This document shows positions 7,711 through 16,451 of a stretch of 33,036 nt of DNA, in pieces. The DNA comes from Lachnospiraceae bacterium (GTDB taxonomy: Bacteria > Bacillota > Clostridia > Lachnospirales > Lachnospiraceae): NCBI GenBank assembly GCA_016280355.1, contig JAEEGO010000039.1, positions 1 through 33,036 of the forward strand. The letters run 5' to 3'. A program made the translations under genes and the position numbers. The notes beneath the pieces were generated by a model. The model did not search any database. It was not told where the DNA came from and worked only from the letters and a program-made list of their open reading frames with translations. Every line of letters starts with the position of its first letter. The first letter of the stretch is position 1.

Positions 7711-10614
7711 TTACCTCAGCCTGGAGCAGGCCGCGCGATACTCATTCAGGAAGGCTTCATAGTCAGATAAGATAAATGCGATATCATTGTCCCTTGCGGC
7801 ATATTCATGATCCTTTGCTCTGTTGCTGAGCTTCTTCAGCCCGATGGACGCCATGAGACCTTTTAGCGAGTGTGCCGCAAGACCATATCCTTCCCAGTCC
7901 TCGGAGATGACACAGGATCTCATGTGTTCGGATTTTTCATCACATTCAGAAGATATTATCTCCACCGTTTCTTTCAGGAGGTCTTCCTGACCGCCGGCAA
8001 ATCCAAGCGCAGACTTGTAATCGAGGCCTTCGATGCTTTCAAGTTTTTCTCTGAAAACGACAGGATCAAAAGGCTGACTTGCCGTCGCGGTATCAGCTGC
8101 AGGGATAGCAGCAGAGTCTTTTCTGGCAGAAGCCGGCTCAAAGACCATCATATCTGATTCGTATGATATCTGCTGTGATCTTTCAAGGGCTTTCCCGGTT
8201 ACGCTGTTTTTCGGAGGCAGGATCTTTTCTTCGGGCAGGTATTTCTTCACTGTCTGTTCCAGAAGATCGGCATCGAGCGGCTTGGTAAGGTAAGCGTCAA
8301 AGCCGGCTACGGTGTATATCTTCTCGCTTCCTGCGATCGCATTTGCAGTCAGTACGACAGCGGGAGTCTTGTTATTCAGTGAAGCATCGTCATTCTTTAT
8401 TATCTCAAGGGTTTTGATACCATCGGGATCGGGCATCATATGATCCAGAAGTATCAGATCGTAGTGCTTTGTCCTGCACATCGCTATCGCTGCCGAGCCG
8501 CTGTCGCATAGCTCGGGGACTATACCGACGCGTTTCAGGAAGAGGCTTACTATACGGAGGTTGGAGCTGTTGTCGTCGACAGCCAGCACCGCAGCTTCAG
8601 GAGCGTAGTAATCGCTTTCGTTACCGGCAGATACCGGGGCTCCTGCTTTTTTATCAAAGTCTTCGGTAAGGGGAGTCCTTTCTTTTACGCTGACGGGAAG
8701 CTGTACCTTAAACTCGGAACCTTCCCCGTATCTGCTATCGACCGTGATCCTGCCGCCCATTGAATCTACGATATTTCCTACTATTGCAAGACCGAGTCCG
8801 GTGCCTTCGATATTGCGGTTCTTTTTCATGTCAGCACGGGAGAAAGCCTCGAAGAGATGCTTTTGCTCATCCTCTTTTATACCTCGTCCGGTGTCACGGA
8901 CATTTATCGTAAGATTAAAGGCATCTTCGCCGGTGTATTCTCCACCGATCGTCAGGGTTACAGAACCTGTGTCCGTATATTTGATCGCGTTGTTGGTCAG
9001 GTTTATGAGGATCTGCCTGATGCGGAATTCGTCGGAGAACAGGCCGTCAGGTGTTTCATCCTGGATCTTCAGACTGAGTTCAAGGTGCTTTTCATCTGCT
9101 CTTTCGCGAAGCATCGGCATGACATTATGCAGGAGAGAAGAGAGGGTGAATTCTGCTGGATTTATCTCCATCTTTCCTGCTTCGATCTTTGAGAAATCGA
9201 GCACGTCGTTGACAAGCATCAGAAGCATCTGGCCCGAGCTCTTCACGCTTTCTGCGTACTCGCCTATCACCGGATCACTGTTCTCACGCAGGATCATCTC
9301 ATTCATACCGAGGATGGCGTTTATGGGTGTGCGGATCTCGTGGGACATACTGGCGAGGAATCTTGTCTTGGCTTCCGAGAGGTTTATGGCCTTCTGACCC
9401 TCCTCGCGCATCCTGCGAAGATCGCTTATCTGCTGGGCAGTCATAAGGGTCAGCAGGATCGCAAGTCCGGTGAGCATCAGGATATCGCCGTTCATGGGAA
9501 GCTTGGCATTCAAAACGACGATCTCACCGAGTCCGCAGACGAAGAAACCCGCAAAGCCGATAGCTGTATATTTATAATCTTTGATGTTTCCGCGTACAAG
9601 GTCACATATCATAACGCCTGATACTACGAGTGCCTCTTCACCTATCGTCGAGTTGATGTAGATAAGCGAATCAGGGAATGACAGAATGCAGGTGAAGTGC
9701 AGGATGGGCCATACGATAAGATGGATCGTAGCTACGACAAGGATTATCTTCATGATATTGCGGTATCTGCCGTGCTGGAGCAGATCCAGATAGAATATGA
9801 CACAGAACGGCATAAACAGGCAGAACATATAGTTCATGATACCGTCAAGGTGGTAGTGGCCGAATACAAAAGGATACATATACGAGTTTGTGATCAGCCA
9901 GCCCGAGACCACAAGAATCGACATCGATCCGTACAGCATTGCGATCTGTCTTTTGTACTGGAAGAGCATGAAAAGACTTACGATCACAATCACGGCAGAG
10001 AAGATAAGAAGTATTACTTCAAGAATAAATGAGAGCCCGTAGTGCGATGTCATGTATTTGAAGAAGCCGGTCTCATTAGCTACCATCGTGTCCTGGAAAA
10101 TGAATCCGGGACGGTATGCATTGTAACGTATAAGCATGACCTCGGCACCGGAGTCGGAAGGAGAGAGAAGAGCGCGCATATAGAATCTCTTCACATTGCC
10201 ACCGGGAATGTTCATATCCCTTGCGGCATTGAAATCCTTGCGAAGCTCACCGTCTATATATACGGCGCAGTCCCCGCCGATGATAAAGCAGAAGTAGGAA
10301 TCATCGGTTATTTTCTCGGGGAGGGTGGAAGTCATGGTAAAGGTTCCCTTTTCGGAGCCGTCACTGAGGTAAGAATCTCCCACGGTCAATACGTTGCCTT
10401 CAGGAGTTGTCATGCTCCATGTCTCTATGGGAGTGGGGTCTTTATACGATAAAGGTAAGGAATCATCGTGATAGCTGAAAAATAAAAGACCGGCTACGGA
10501 TACAACAAAATAGAAAAGGAAAATTACCCCGATAGCCGGGATAAGCTTTCCCAAGGGCTTTTCGTCCTTATTATCTGATAGTACCCCATACATGATAATA
10601 TAATGATAACACAA
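7711..10614 (-). CDS. Hybrid sensor histidine kinase (extracytoplasmic + multi-TM sensor, HisKA, HATPase, REC, Hpt)
   Basis: FLASMSHEIRTPINAILGMNEMI (H box), INLTNNAIKYT (N box), DTGRGI and GTGLGLAI (G boxes), REC AVDDNSSNLRIV...LILLDHMMPDPDG...LTANA...KPLD, Hpt AAHSLKGLMASIG. The true start may be the internal MYGVLSDNKDEK. Confidence 0.94.
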   Translation of the reverse strand: MCYHYIIMYGVLSDNKDEKPLGKLIPAIGVIFLFYFVVSVAGLLFFSYHDDSLPLSYKDPTPIETWSMTTPEGNVLTVGDSYLSDGSEKGTFTMTSTLPEKITDDSYFCFIIGGDCAVYIDGELRKDFNAARDMNIPGGNVKRFYMRALLSPSDSGAEVMLIRYNAYRPGFIFQDTMVANETGFFKYMTSHYGLSFILEVILLIFSAVIVIVSLFMLFQYKRQIAMLYGSMSILVVSGWLITNSYMYPFVFGHYHLDGIMNYMFCLFMPFCVIFYLDLLQHGRYRNIMKIILVVATIHLIVWPILHFTCILSFPDSLIYINSTIGEEALVVSGVMICDLVRGNIKDYKYTAIGFAGFFVCGLGEIVVLNAKLPMNGDILMLTGLAILLTLMTAQQISDLRRMREEGQKAINLSEAKTRFLASMSHEIRTPINAILGMNEMILRENSDPVIGEYAESVKSSGQMLLMLVNDVLDFSKIEAGKMEINPAEFTLSSLLHNVMPMLRERADEKHLELSLKIQDETPDGLFSDEFRIRQILINLTNNAIKYTDTGSVTLTIGGEYTGEDAFNLTINVRDTGRGIKEDEQKHLFEAFSRADMKKNRNIEGTGLGLAIVGNIVDSMGGRITVDSRYGEGSEFKVQLPVSVKERTPLTEDFDKKAGAPVSAGNESDYYAPEAAVLAVDDNSSNLRIVSLFLKRVGIVPELCDSGSAAIAMCRTKHYDLILLDHMMPDPDGIKTLEIIKNDDASLNNKTPAVVLTANAIAGSEKIYTVAGFDAYLTKPLDADLLEQTVKKYLPEEKILPPKNSVTGKALERSQQISYESDMMVFEPASARKDSAAIPAADTATASQPFDPVVFREKLESIEGLDYKSALGFAGGQEDLLKETVEIISSECDEKSEHMRSCVISEDWEGYGLAAHSLKGLMASIGLKKLSNRAKDHEYAARDNDIAFILSDYEAFLNEYRAACSRLR

Positions 10615-10668
10615 AGGGTTGGGATTTCAAGAAGCGTAACCTATCTTTATCATACAGGATGTTTGTGG

Positions 10669-10674
10669 TAGAAT
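10669..10674 (+). promoter_or_regulatory. Putative -10 element for rnpB
   Basis: TAGAAT about 8 nt upstream of the mature RNase P RNA 5' stem; the -35 (TTTATC) is weak. Confidence 0.4.
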
Positions 10675-10680
10675 GATGAC

Positions 10681-11036
10681 TTGAGTGAGCCGGATGATGG
10701 CGACGTGGCGGGTATCTTCCACGCCGAGGAAAGTCCGGGCTTCACAGGGCAGGATGACGGATAACGTCCGCCCGGGGTGACCCGCGGGAAAGCGCAACAG
10801 AAAGTATACCGCTACCGCATTGGTAGTAAGGGTGAAATGGCAGTGTAAGAGACTACCGCATCCCTGGTAACAGTGATGGCATTGCAAGCCCCATCCGAAG
10901 CAAGATCAAGCAGGGGACCATAGGCCTGCCCGGTCTGTCTCCAGGTAGATCGCTCGAGCCATATGGCAACGTATGGTCTAGATAGATCATCATCATCGGA
11001 TATCCGATACATAACCCGGCTTACAGGCTCACTCAA
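10681..11036 (+). ncRNA. rnpB: RNase P RNA (bacterial class A-like)
   Basis: Terminal helix TTGAGTGAGCC/GGCTCACTCAA; conserved GAGGAAAGTCCGGGCTTCACAGGGCAG, GCGCAACAGAAAGTATACCGC, AAGGGTGAAATGG, GGTAACAGTGATGGC, and 3' ATAACCCGGCTTACAGG. Confidence 0.96.
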
Positions 11037-11072
11037 TATGTTTCAAAAATACATCGATCGGAGAATAAAAGC

Positions 11073-12320
11073 ATGGATTATCTGGAAAGTCTCGGACTGA
11101 GAGCGAAAAAAGCATCGGAGGTGCTCGCAAAGCTCGATCCGGCGACCAAGAATCTGGCGCTGAGAGCGGCGGCAGAAGCAATAAAAAAGAACAGCAAAGC
11201 CATACTTGAAGCCAATGCCAAAGATGTGGCAAGGGCCAAAGAAAGAGGCATGAAGGAGTCTCTGATAGACAGGCTTATGCTTACAACTGACAGGATAAAC
11301 CAGATGGCTGACGGCATTATACAGGTGTCTGCGCTTAAGGATCCTGTCGGTGAAGTGCTTGAGATCATCACCAGGCCCAACGGACTGCATATTGAGAAGG
11401 TGGCAGTGCCTGTAGGCGTGATCGGTATCATATATGAAGCAAGGCCCAATGTCACCGCAGATGCTTTTGCTCTTTGCTTCAAATCCGGGAATGCCGTCAT
11501 ACTCCGCGGAGGCTCCGATGCGATAGACTCCAACAGAGCCATAGTGAACTATATCAGAGAAGGTATACAGAGAGAAAAGCTGCCCGATGATGTGATACTG
11601 ATCGTCACGGATACTTCAAGGGAGACTGCTACAAAGTTCATGCAGATGAACGAGTATGTGGATCTGCTTTTCCCGAGAGGCGGAGCGGGGCTTATCCGGA
11701 GCGTTGTGGAGAATGCTACCATACCCGTGATAGAGACCGGCGTAGGCAATTGCCATATATATGTGGATGAGACCGCGGATCTGGATATGGCAGTGAATAT
11801 CATAGATAATGCCAAGACACAGAGGTACGGGGTATGCAATGCCGCCGAATCTCTTGTGATACACAGAGGTATAGCGCAGAAGGCGATACCGGCGATCTAC
11901 GAAAGACTCTCATCAAAGGATGTAGAGATGAGAGGAGCAGAGGATGTAAGAGAGATCGTGAGCGGTATAAAGGATGCGACGGAAGAGGACTACGCAAGAG
12001 AATATCTGGGACCTTATATCTCGGTGAAGATTGTCGACAATCTGGATCATGCCATAGAGCATATCAATCAGTACTCCACGCATCACTCTGAAGCTATCAT
12101 CACAGAGGACAAGGATAACGCCGAGAGGTTCCTGAATGAGATCGATTCAGCCTGTGTGTACTGGAATGCATCCACGAGGTTCACGGACGGATATGAGTTC
12201 GGCTTTGGATCAGAGATAGGTATCAGTACTCAGAAGCTGCATGCAAGAGGTCCGATGGGACTCCAGGCTCTGACTTCATATAAATACCAGATCACCGGAA
12301 ACGGACAGATCAGAAGTTGA
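11073..12320 (+). CDS. proA: Glutamate-5-semialdehyde dehydrogenase (gamma-glutamyl phosphate reductase)
   Basis: [82 protein letters not shown]. Confidence 0.96.
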   Translation: MDYLESLGLRAKKASEVLAKLDPATKNLALRAAAEAIKKNSKAILEANAKDVARAKERGMKESLIDRLMLTTDRINQMADGIIQVSALKDPVGEVLEIITRPNGLHIEKVAVPVGVIGIIYEARPNVTADAFALCFKSGNAVILRGGSDAIDSNRAIVNYIREGIQREKLPDDVILIVTDTSRETATKFMQMNEYVDLLFPRGGAGLIRSVVENATIPVIETGVGNCHIYVDETADLDMAVNIIDNAKTQRYGVCNAAESLVIHRGIAQKAIPAIYERLSSKDVEMRGAEDVREIVSGIKDATEEDYAREYLGPYISVKIVDNLDHAIEHINQYSTHHSEAIITEDKDNAERFLNEIDSACVYWNASTRFTDGYEFGFGSEIGISTQKLHARGPMGLQALTSYKYQITGNGQIRS

Positions 12321-12366
12321 AAATTTAGATTTAAGTGTTGATTCTTATAAAGTGTAAGGAGACTAT

Positions 12367-13287
12367 ATGAGGCACCTGATGACGCCGCTCGACCTGTCGG
12401 TGGAAGAGCTCGACAAGCTCATGGATACGGCTGAGGATATCAAAGAACAACCGGATAAATACGCTCATGCCTGCGACGGCAGGGTGCTCGCCACACTTTT
12501 CTATGAACCGAGTACAAGGACCAGGCTTTCCTTCGAGGCGGCCATGCTCCATCTGGGAGGCAAGACTCTCGGCTTTGCCGACGCCGGATCTTCATCGGCA
12601 GCCAAGGGAGAGAGTGTTGCGGATACTATCAGGGTGGCTTCCTGCTTTGCGGATATCGCTGCAATGAGACACTTCAAGGAAGGAGCTCCGATGGTTGCGG
12701 CGCAGTTTGCACAGATACCGGTGATCAATGCCGGAGACGGCGGACACCAGCATCCGACCCAGACCCTTACGGATCTGATGACCATGCGCTCTGTCAGGGG
12801 CAGTCTGTCGGATATGAAGATAGGAATGTGCGGCGATCTGAAGTTCGGACGTACAGTACATTCGCTGATCAGGGCTCTGCTGAGATATAATAACGTTAGT
12901 TTTGTATTTATCTCACCCGATGAGCTCAGATTGCCGGATTATATGATAGAAGAGCTTGATTCACACGAGGGCGTGGAGTATACGGAGGTCACAAAGCTCG
13001 AGGATGCTCTGCCTGAGCTTGATGTGCTTTATATGACCAGGGTGCAGAAGGAAAGATTCTTCAACGAGGAAGATTACGTGAGATTGAAGGATTTCTATAT
13101 CCTGGACAGCAGGAAGATGGAGCATGCGAGAGAGGATATGATCGTGCTGCATCCGCTTCCCAGAGTCAACGAGATAGCAGTGGAGATCGATAATGATCCG
13201 AGAGCCAAGTACTTCGATCAGGTTAAGAACGGAATGTATATCAGGATGGCGCTGATATTGATGCTTCTGGAGATACAGGTTAAGTAA
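12367..13287 (+). CDS. pyrB: Aspartate carbamoyltransferase catalytic subunit
   Basis: [63 protein letters not shown]. Confidence 0.97.
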   Translation: MRHLMTPLDLSVEELDKLMDTAEDIKEQPDKYAHACDGRVLATLFYEPSTRTRLSFEAAMLHLGGKTLGFADAGSSSAAKGESVADTIRVASCFADIAAMRHFKEGAPMVAAQFAQIPVINAGDGGHQHPTQTLTDLMTMRSVRGSLSDMKIGMCGDLKFGRTVHSLIRALLRYNNVSFVFISPDELRLPDYMIEELDSHEGVEYTEVTKLEDALPELDVLYMTRVQKERFFNEEDYVRLKDFYILDSRKMEHAREDMIVLHPLPRVNEIAVEIDNDPRAKYFDQVKNGMYIRMALILMLLEIQVK

Positions 13288-13298
13288 CGGGGGTTATT

Positions 13299-13769
13299 AT
13301 GGGAAACAGCGATATGAACACTACACAGCATGAGAAATATAAGCTCAACGTCGGCAAGATTGACGAGGGCTTTGTGATAGACCATATCAGACCCGGGCGC
13401 GGACTCACGCTTTATCATGACATGGGGCTCAACAAGCTGGACTGTTCCGTCGCAATCATCCAGAACGCTTTCTCAAGAAAGATGGGAAAGAAGGATATCA
13501 TTAAGGTAGAAACTTCCATAGATAATTTCAATCTGGATATCATAAGCCTGCTCGATCACAACGCGACCGTTGATGTAATTAAGAACGGCGAGATCATAGA
13601 CAAGCCCGAGCTGCCTCTTCCCAAGGAAGTCAAGAATATCATCAAATGTAAGAACCCCAGATGCATTTCTTCCATAGAACAGGGGCTTGACCAGATATTT
13701 GTGCTCACGGATGCAGAAACCGCAACATATAGATGCAAGTATTGTGAGACGGAATACGGAAATAACTGA
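13299..13769 (+). CDS. pyrI: Aspartate carbamoyltransferase regulatory subunit (start may be the Met at 13314)
   Basis: GFVIDHIRPGRGLTLYHDMG, KVETSIDNFNLDIISLLDHNATVDVIKNGEI, zinc motif CKNPRCISSIEQ...YRCKYCE; downstream of pyrB. Confidence 0.94.
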   Translation: MGNSDMNTTQHEKYKLNVGKIDEGFVIDHIRPGRGLTLYHDMGLNKLDCSVAIIQNAFSRKMGKKDIIKVETSIDNFNLDIISLLDHNATVDVIKNGEIIDKPELPLPKEVKNIIKCKNPRCISSIEQGLDQIFVLTDAETATYRCKYCETEYGNN

Positions 13770-13911
13770 CATTTTTTTAATAAAAATCTGCCAGCATTGA
13801 CATAATCTCTTTTATAATTCTTTACTTACCATTTCTTTTTCCTTGATTTTTGCGGATGTTACCGCGATAAACACATTATGTAGTAATATTATGTATACCA
13901 ACCACTATATA

Positions 13912-13941
13912 TTGACATAGTTTGGGGGTCGGGGGTACAAT
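13912..13941 (+). promoter_or_regulatory. Putative sigma-70 promoter for the repeat-protein gene
   Basis: TTGACA (13912-13917), 18-nt G-rich spacer, TACAAT (13936-13941). Confidence 0.6.
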
Positions 13942-13988
13942 GTTAACACTTCAAACCTTATAATCATACCTAGGAGGAGAATAAAGAC

Positions 13989-14927
13989 ATGAGGAAGTTG
14001 ACATTGATCATTGCCACACTGGCTATCACAATGCTCGCTGCAGTTCCCGCATTCGCAGGCCCTGCAGAGGAGATCGCAGCAGCCAGGGCAGAACAGGAAA
14101 AGAGACTGGCTGATTACGCTGCATATCAGGAGAGACTTGCAGCATTCCAGGCAGGCGAGATCGCAAAGGGCCAGGCAGCTCTTGCAGCAGGTCAGGCAGC
14201 AGAGGCAGCAAACTTTGCACGTATCGCTGCTTTCCAGGCAAGCGAGGTTGCAAAGGGCCAGGCACAGAGAGCAGCACTGTATGCAGACTATGTAGCATAT
14301 CAGCAGAGGCTCGCAGCATTCCAGGCCGGTGAGATCGCTAAGGGTGAAGCACAGAGAGCAGCTCTGTATGCAGACTATGTAGCATATCAGCAGAGACTGC
14401 AGGCATTCTGGGCAGGCGAGATCGCAAAGGGCCAGGCAGCTCTTGCAGCAGGCAAGGCAGCAGAGGCAGCAAACTTTGCACGCATCGCAGCTTTCCAGGC
14501 CGGTGAGATCGCAAAGGGTGAGGCACAGAGAGCAGCTCTGTATGCAGACTATGTAGCATACCAGCAGAGGCTCGCAGCATTCCAGGCTGGCGAGATCGCA
14601 AAGGGCCAGGCACAGAGAGCAGCTCTGTACGCAGACTATGTAGCATATCAGCAGAGGCTTGCAGCTTTCCAGGCAGGCGAGATCGCTAAGGGCCAGGCAC
14701 AGCGCGCAGCACTGTATGCAGACTATGTAGCATATCAGCAGAGACTTCAGGCTTTCTGGGCTGGAGAGATCGCAAAGGGTGAGGCACAGCGTGCAGCAGG
14801 CCTCGCAGCAGCAGCAAACAACCCTGTTATAGCTTTCCAGAAAGAGCAGCTCGCAAAGGCAGCAGCAATACAGGCTCAGAGAGCTGAGCTTCAGAAGCAG
14901 ATTGACGCATATCTTAGAATGTTCTGA
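13989..14927 (+). CDS. Secreted Ala/Gln-rich protein of eight 29-residue modules, function unknown
   Basis: RBS aggaggag; signal peptide MRKLTLIIATLAITMLAAVPAFA; repeating QRAALYADYVAYQQRL-AAFQAGEIAKGQA and ALAAGQAAEAANFARI-AAFQAGEIAKGEA. Confidence 0.9.
   Translation: MRKLTLIIATLAITMLAAVPAFAGPAEEIAAARAEQEKRLADYAAYQERLAAFQAGEIAKGQAALAAGQAAEAANFARIAAFQASEVAKGQAQRAALYADYVAYQQRLAAFQAGEIAKGEAQRAALYADYVAYQQRLQAFWAGEIAKGQAALAAGKAAEAANFARIAAFQAGEIAKGEAQRAALYADYVAYQQRLAAFQAGEIAKGQAQRAALYADYVAYQQRLAAFQAGEIAKGQAQRAALYADYVAYQQRLQAFWAGEIAKGEAQRAAGLAAAANNPVIAFQKEQLAKAAAIQAQRAELQKQIDAYLRMF
14091..14786 (+). repeat. 87-bp tandem repeat array (8 units of 29 codons, two module types)
   Basis: Residues 35-266 divide exactly into 8 x 29 aa. 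Module order is A0, B, A, A(W), B, A, A, A(W). Confidence 0.92.
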
Positions 14928-14964
14928 TCAAGATCAACTAAATATACAGAAATTTGTTACACTC

Positions 14965-14994
14965 AAGACCCGGGTTCATGCCCGGGTCTTTTTC
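14965..14994 (+). terminator. Intrinsic terminator of the repeat-protein gene
   Basis: AAGACCCGGG-TTCATG-CCCGGGTCTT followed by TTTT. Confidence 0.9.
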
Positions 14995-15128
14995 TATGCC
15001 AGAAAACATGAGAGTATGGTACACATTGAGCGCTTGGCGGCTGTATTCAGGCCGCCTGTGTGCGAAAGCGTACCTATAGACTTAGTGAGGTATTTCACGA
15101 ACTTAGTGTATATGGTAAAATCATATCT

Positions 15129-16409
15129 ATGATAGTTGACGAACTGATACTTTACCGAAACTTCAAGGCAGATGAGCTGCTGAGAGACATGATAGCTCTC
15201 TTCGAGAATGCCGGAGACGCTACGTTAGCTTATTCCACGGCCGGCAGACTCGTCAGTATTTCCATGGATATGGGCTTCAAGGGCAATCTCTGGCACACTT
15301 TCCTTACATATCTGCTCGCAAATAATGAGAATGCCTATACCAAAGCCTGCGAGATAAGAGGACATGTCGAGGGCTCCGTCAATGATGTTGCGCTTCATGA
15401 CATCGGTGTTTTCTTCAGGATGTTTTCCTTTAGCCTGAAAGATATTGATAAGAAATATGATGTGGACTGCTTCAGACCGCTTATGGACTTTGATATGGCG
15501 GAAGAAGGCAAGATGTTCAACAAGAGGATCAGGGACAGGATCTGCGATCTGGCCGAAGGACTGGCAGGCGCCACTGATCCCGCAAAGATGAAGGATCTGG
15601 TCGAGGCCTTCTATAAGGATTACGGAGTGGGGCTTTTCGGCCTGCACAAGGCTTTCAAGATACATGAGAATATAGATAACGGATGTTTCGAAATAGAGCC
15701 CATAATGAGGGTTGCACATGCGGAGCTTGAGGATCTGGTTGGCTATGAGCTGCAGAAGCAGAAGCTCATGGACAATACAGAAGCATTCCTCAAGGGACTT
15801 CCGGCGAACAACTGTCTGCTTTACGGAGATTCCGGTACAGGCAAGTCTTCTTCGATAAAGGGGATAATGAACAGATACTACGGAGAGGGCCTGAGGATCA
15901 TCGAGCTATATAAGCATCAGTGCAGGTTCCTCAACGATATCATGGCTATGCTGAAGGAGCGCAACTACAAGTTCATCATTTATATGGATGATCTGTCGTT
16001 TGAAGATGAGGAGACTGAGTATAAATATCTGAAGGCTGTCATAGAGGGCGGACTGGAGAAAAAGCCCGGAAATGTGCTGATCTATGCCACATCCAACAGG
16101 AGACACCTGATACATGAGGGCTTCTCGGACAAGCTGGACCGTGGCGCCAATGATGATATACATGAGAGTGATACGGTGGAAGAGAAGCTGTCGTTGTATC
16201 ACCGCTTCGGCATGACTATCTACTACGGCAAACCTACGCCGAAGGAGTACAGGAATATAGTACTGGAGCTTTCGAAGAGAGCCGGTATAGATTTGGATGA
16301 GAAGGAACTTCTTATACTGGCGAACAGCTGGGAGATAGAGCATGGCGGTATATCGGGACGTACCGCAAGACAGTTCACGGATTATCTCGTATCAAAAAGA
16401 CAGACTTAA
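15129..16409 (+). CDS. DUF815-like AAA+ ATPase (ORF track begins at the GTG at 15060; ATG at 15129 also plausible)
   Basis: Walker A NCLLYGDSGTGKSSSIKGIMNRYY, FIIYMDDLSFEDEETEYKYLKAVIEGGLEKKPGNVLIYATSNRRHLI, typical of DUF815 ATPases. Confidence 0.87.
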   Translation: MIVDELILYRNFKADELLRDMIALFENAGDATLAYSTAGRLVSISMDMGFKGNLWHTFLTYLLANNENAYTKACEIRGHVEGSVNDVALHDIGVFFRMFSFSLKDIDKKYDVDCFRPLMDFDMAEEGKMFNKRIRDRICDLAEGLAGATDPAKMKDLVEAFYKDYGVGLFGLHKAFKIHENIDNGCFEIEPIMRVAHAELEDLVGYELQKQKLMDNTEAFLKGLPANNCLLYGDSGTGKSSSIKGIMNRYYGEGLRIIELYKHQCRFLNDIMAMLKERNYKFIIYMDDLSFEDEETEYKYLKAVIEGGLEKKPGNVLIYATSNRRHLIHEGFSDKLDRGANDDIHESDTVEEKLSLYHRFGMTIYYGKPTPKEYRNIVLELSKRAGIDLDEKELLILANSWEIEHGGISGRTARQFTDYLVSKRQT

Positions 16410-16451
16410 GCCGTAAGATATTGAGGGTACAGATCAAAGGGGAAGCATTTC

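Noticed and set aside
14026-14646. Minus-strand ORFs (97 and 102 aa) with LLSVPGPLRSRLPGML-type repeats
   Set aside because: Direct by-product of the 87-bp coding repeat on the + strand; no start signals.
14091-14786. Possible CRISPR array
   Set aside because: Repeats are contiguous 87-bp coding units in one open frame with a signal peptide, without unique spacers.
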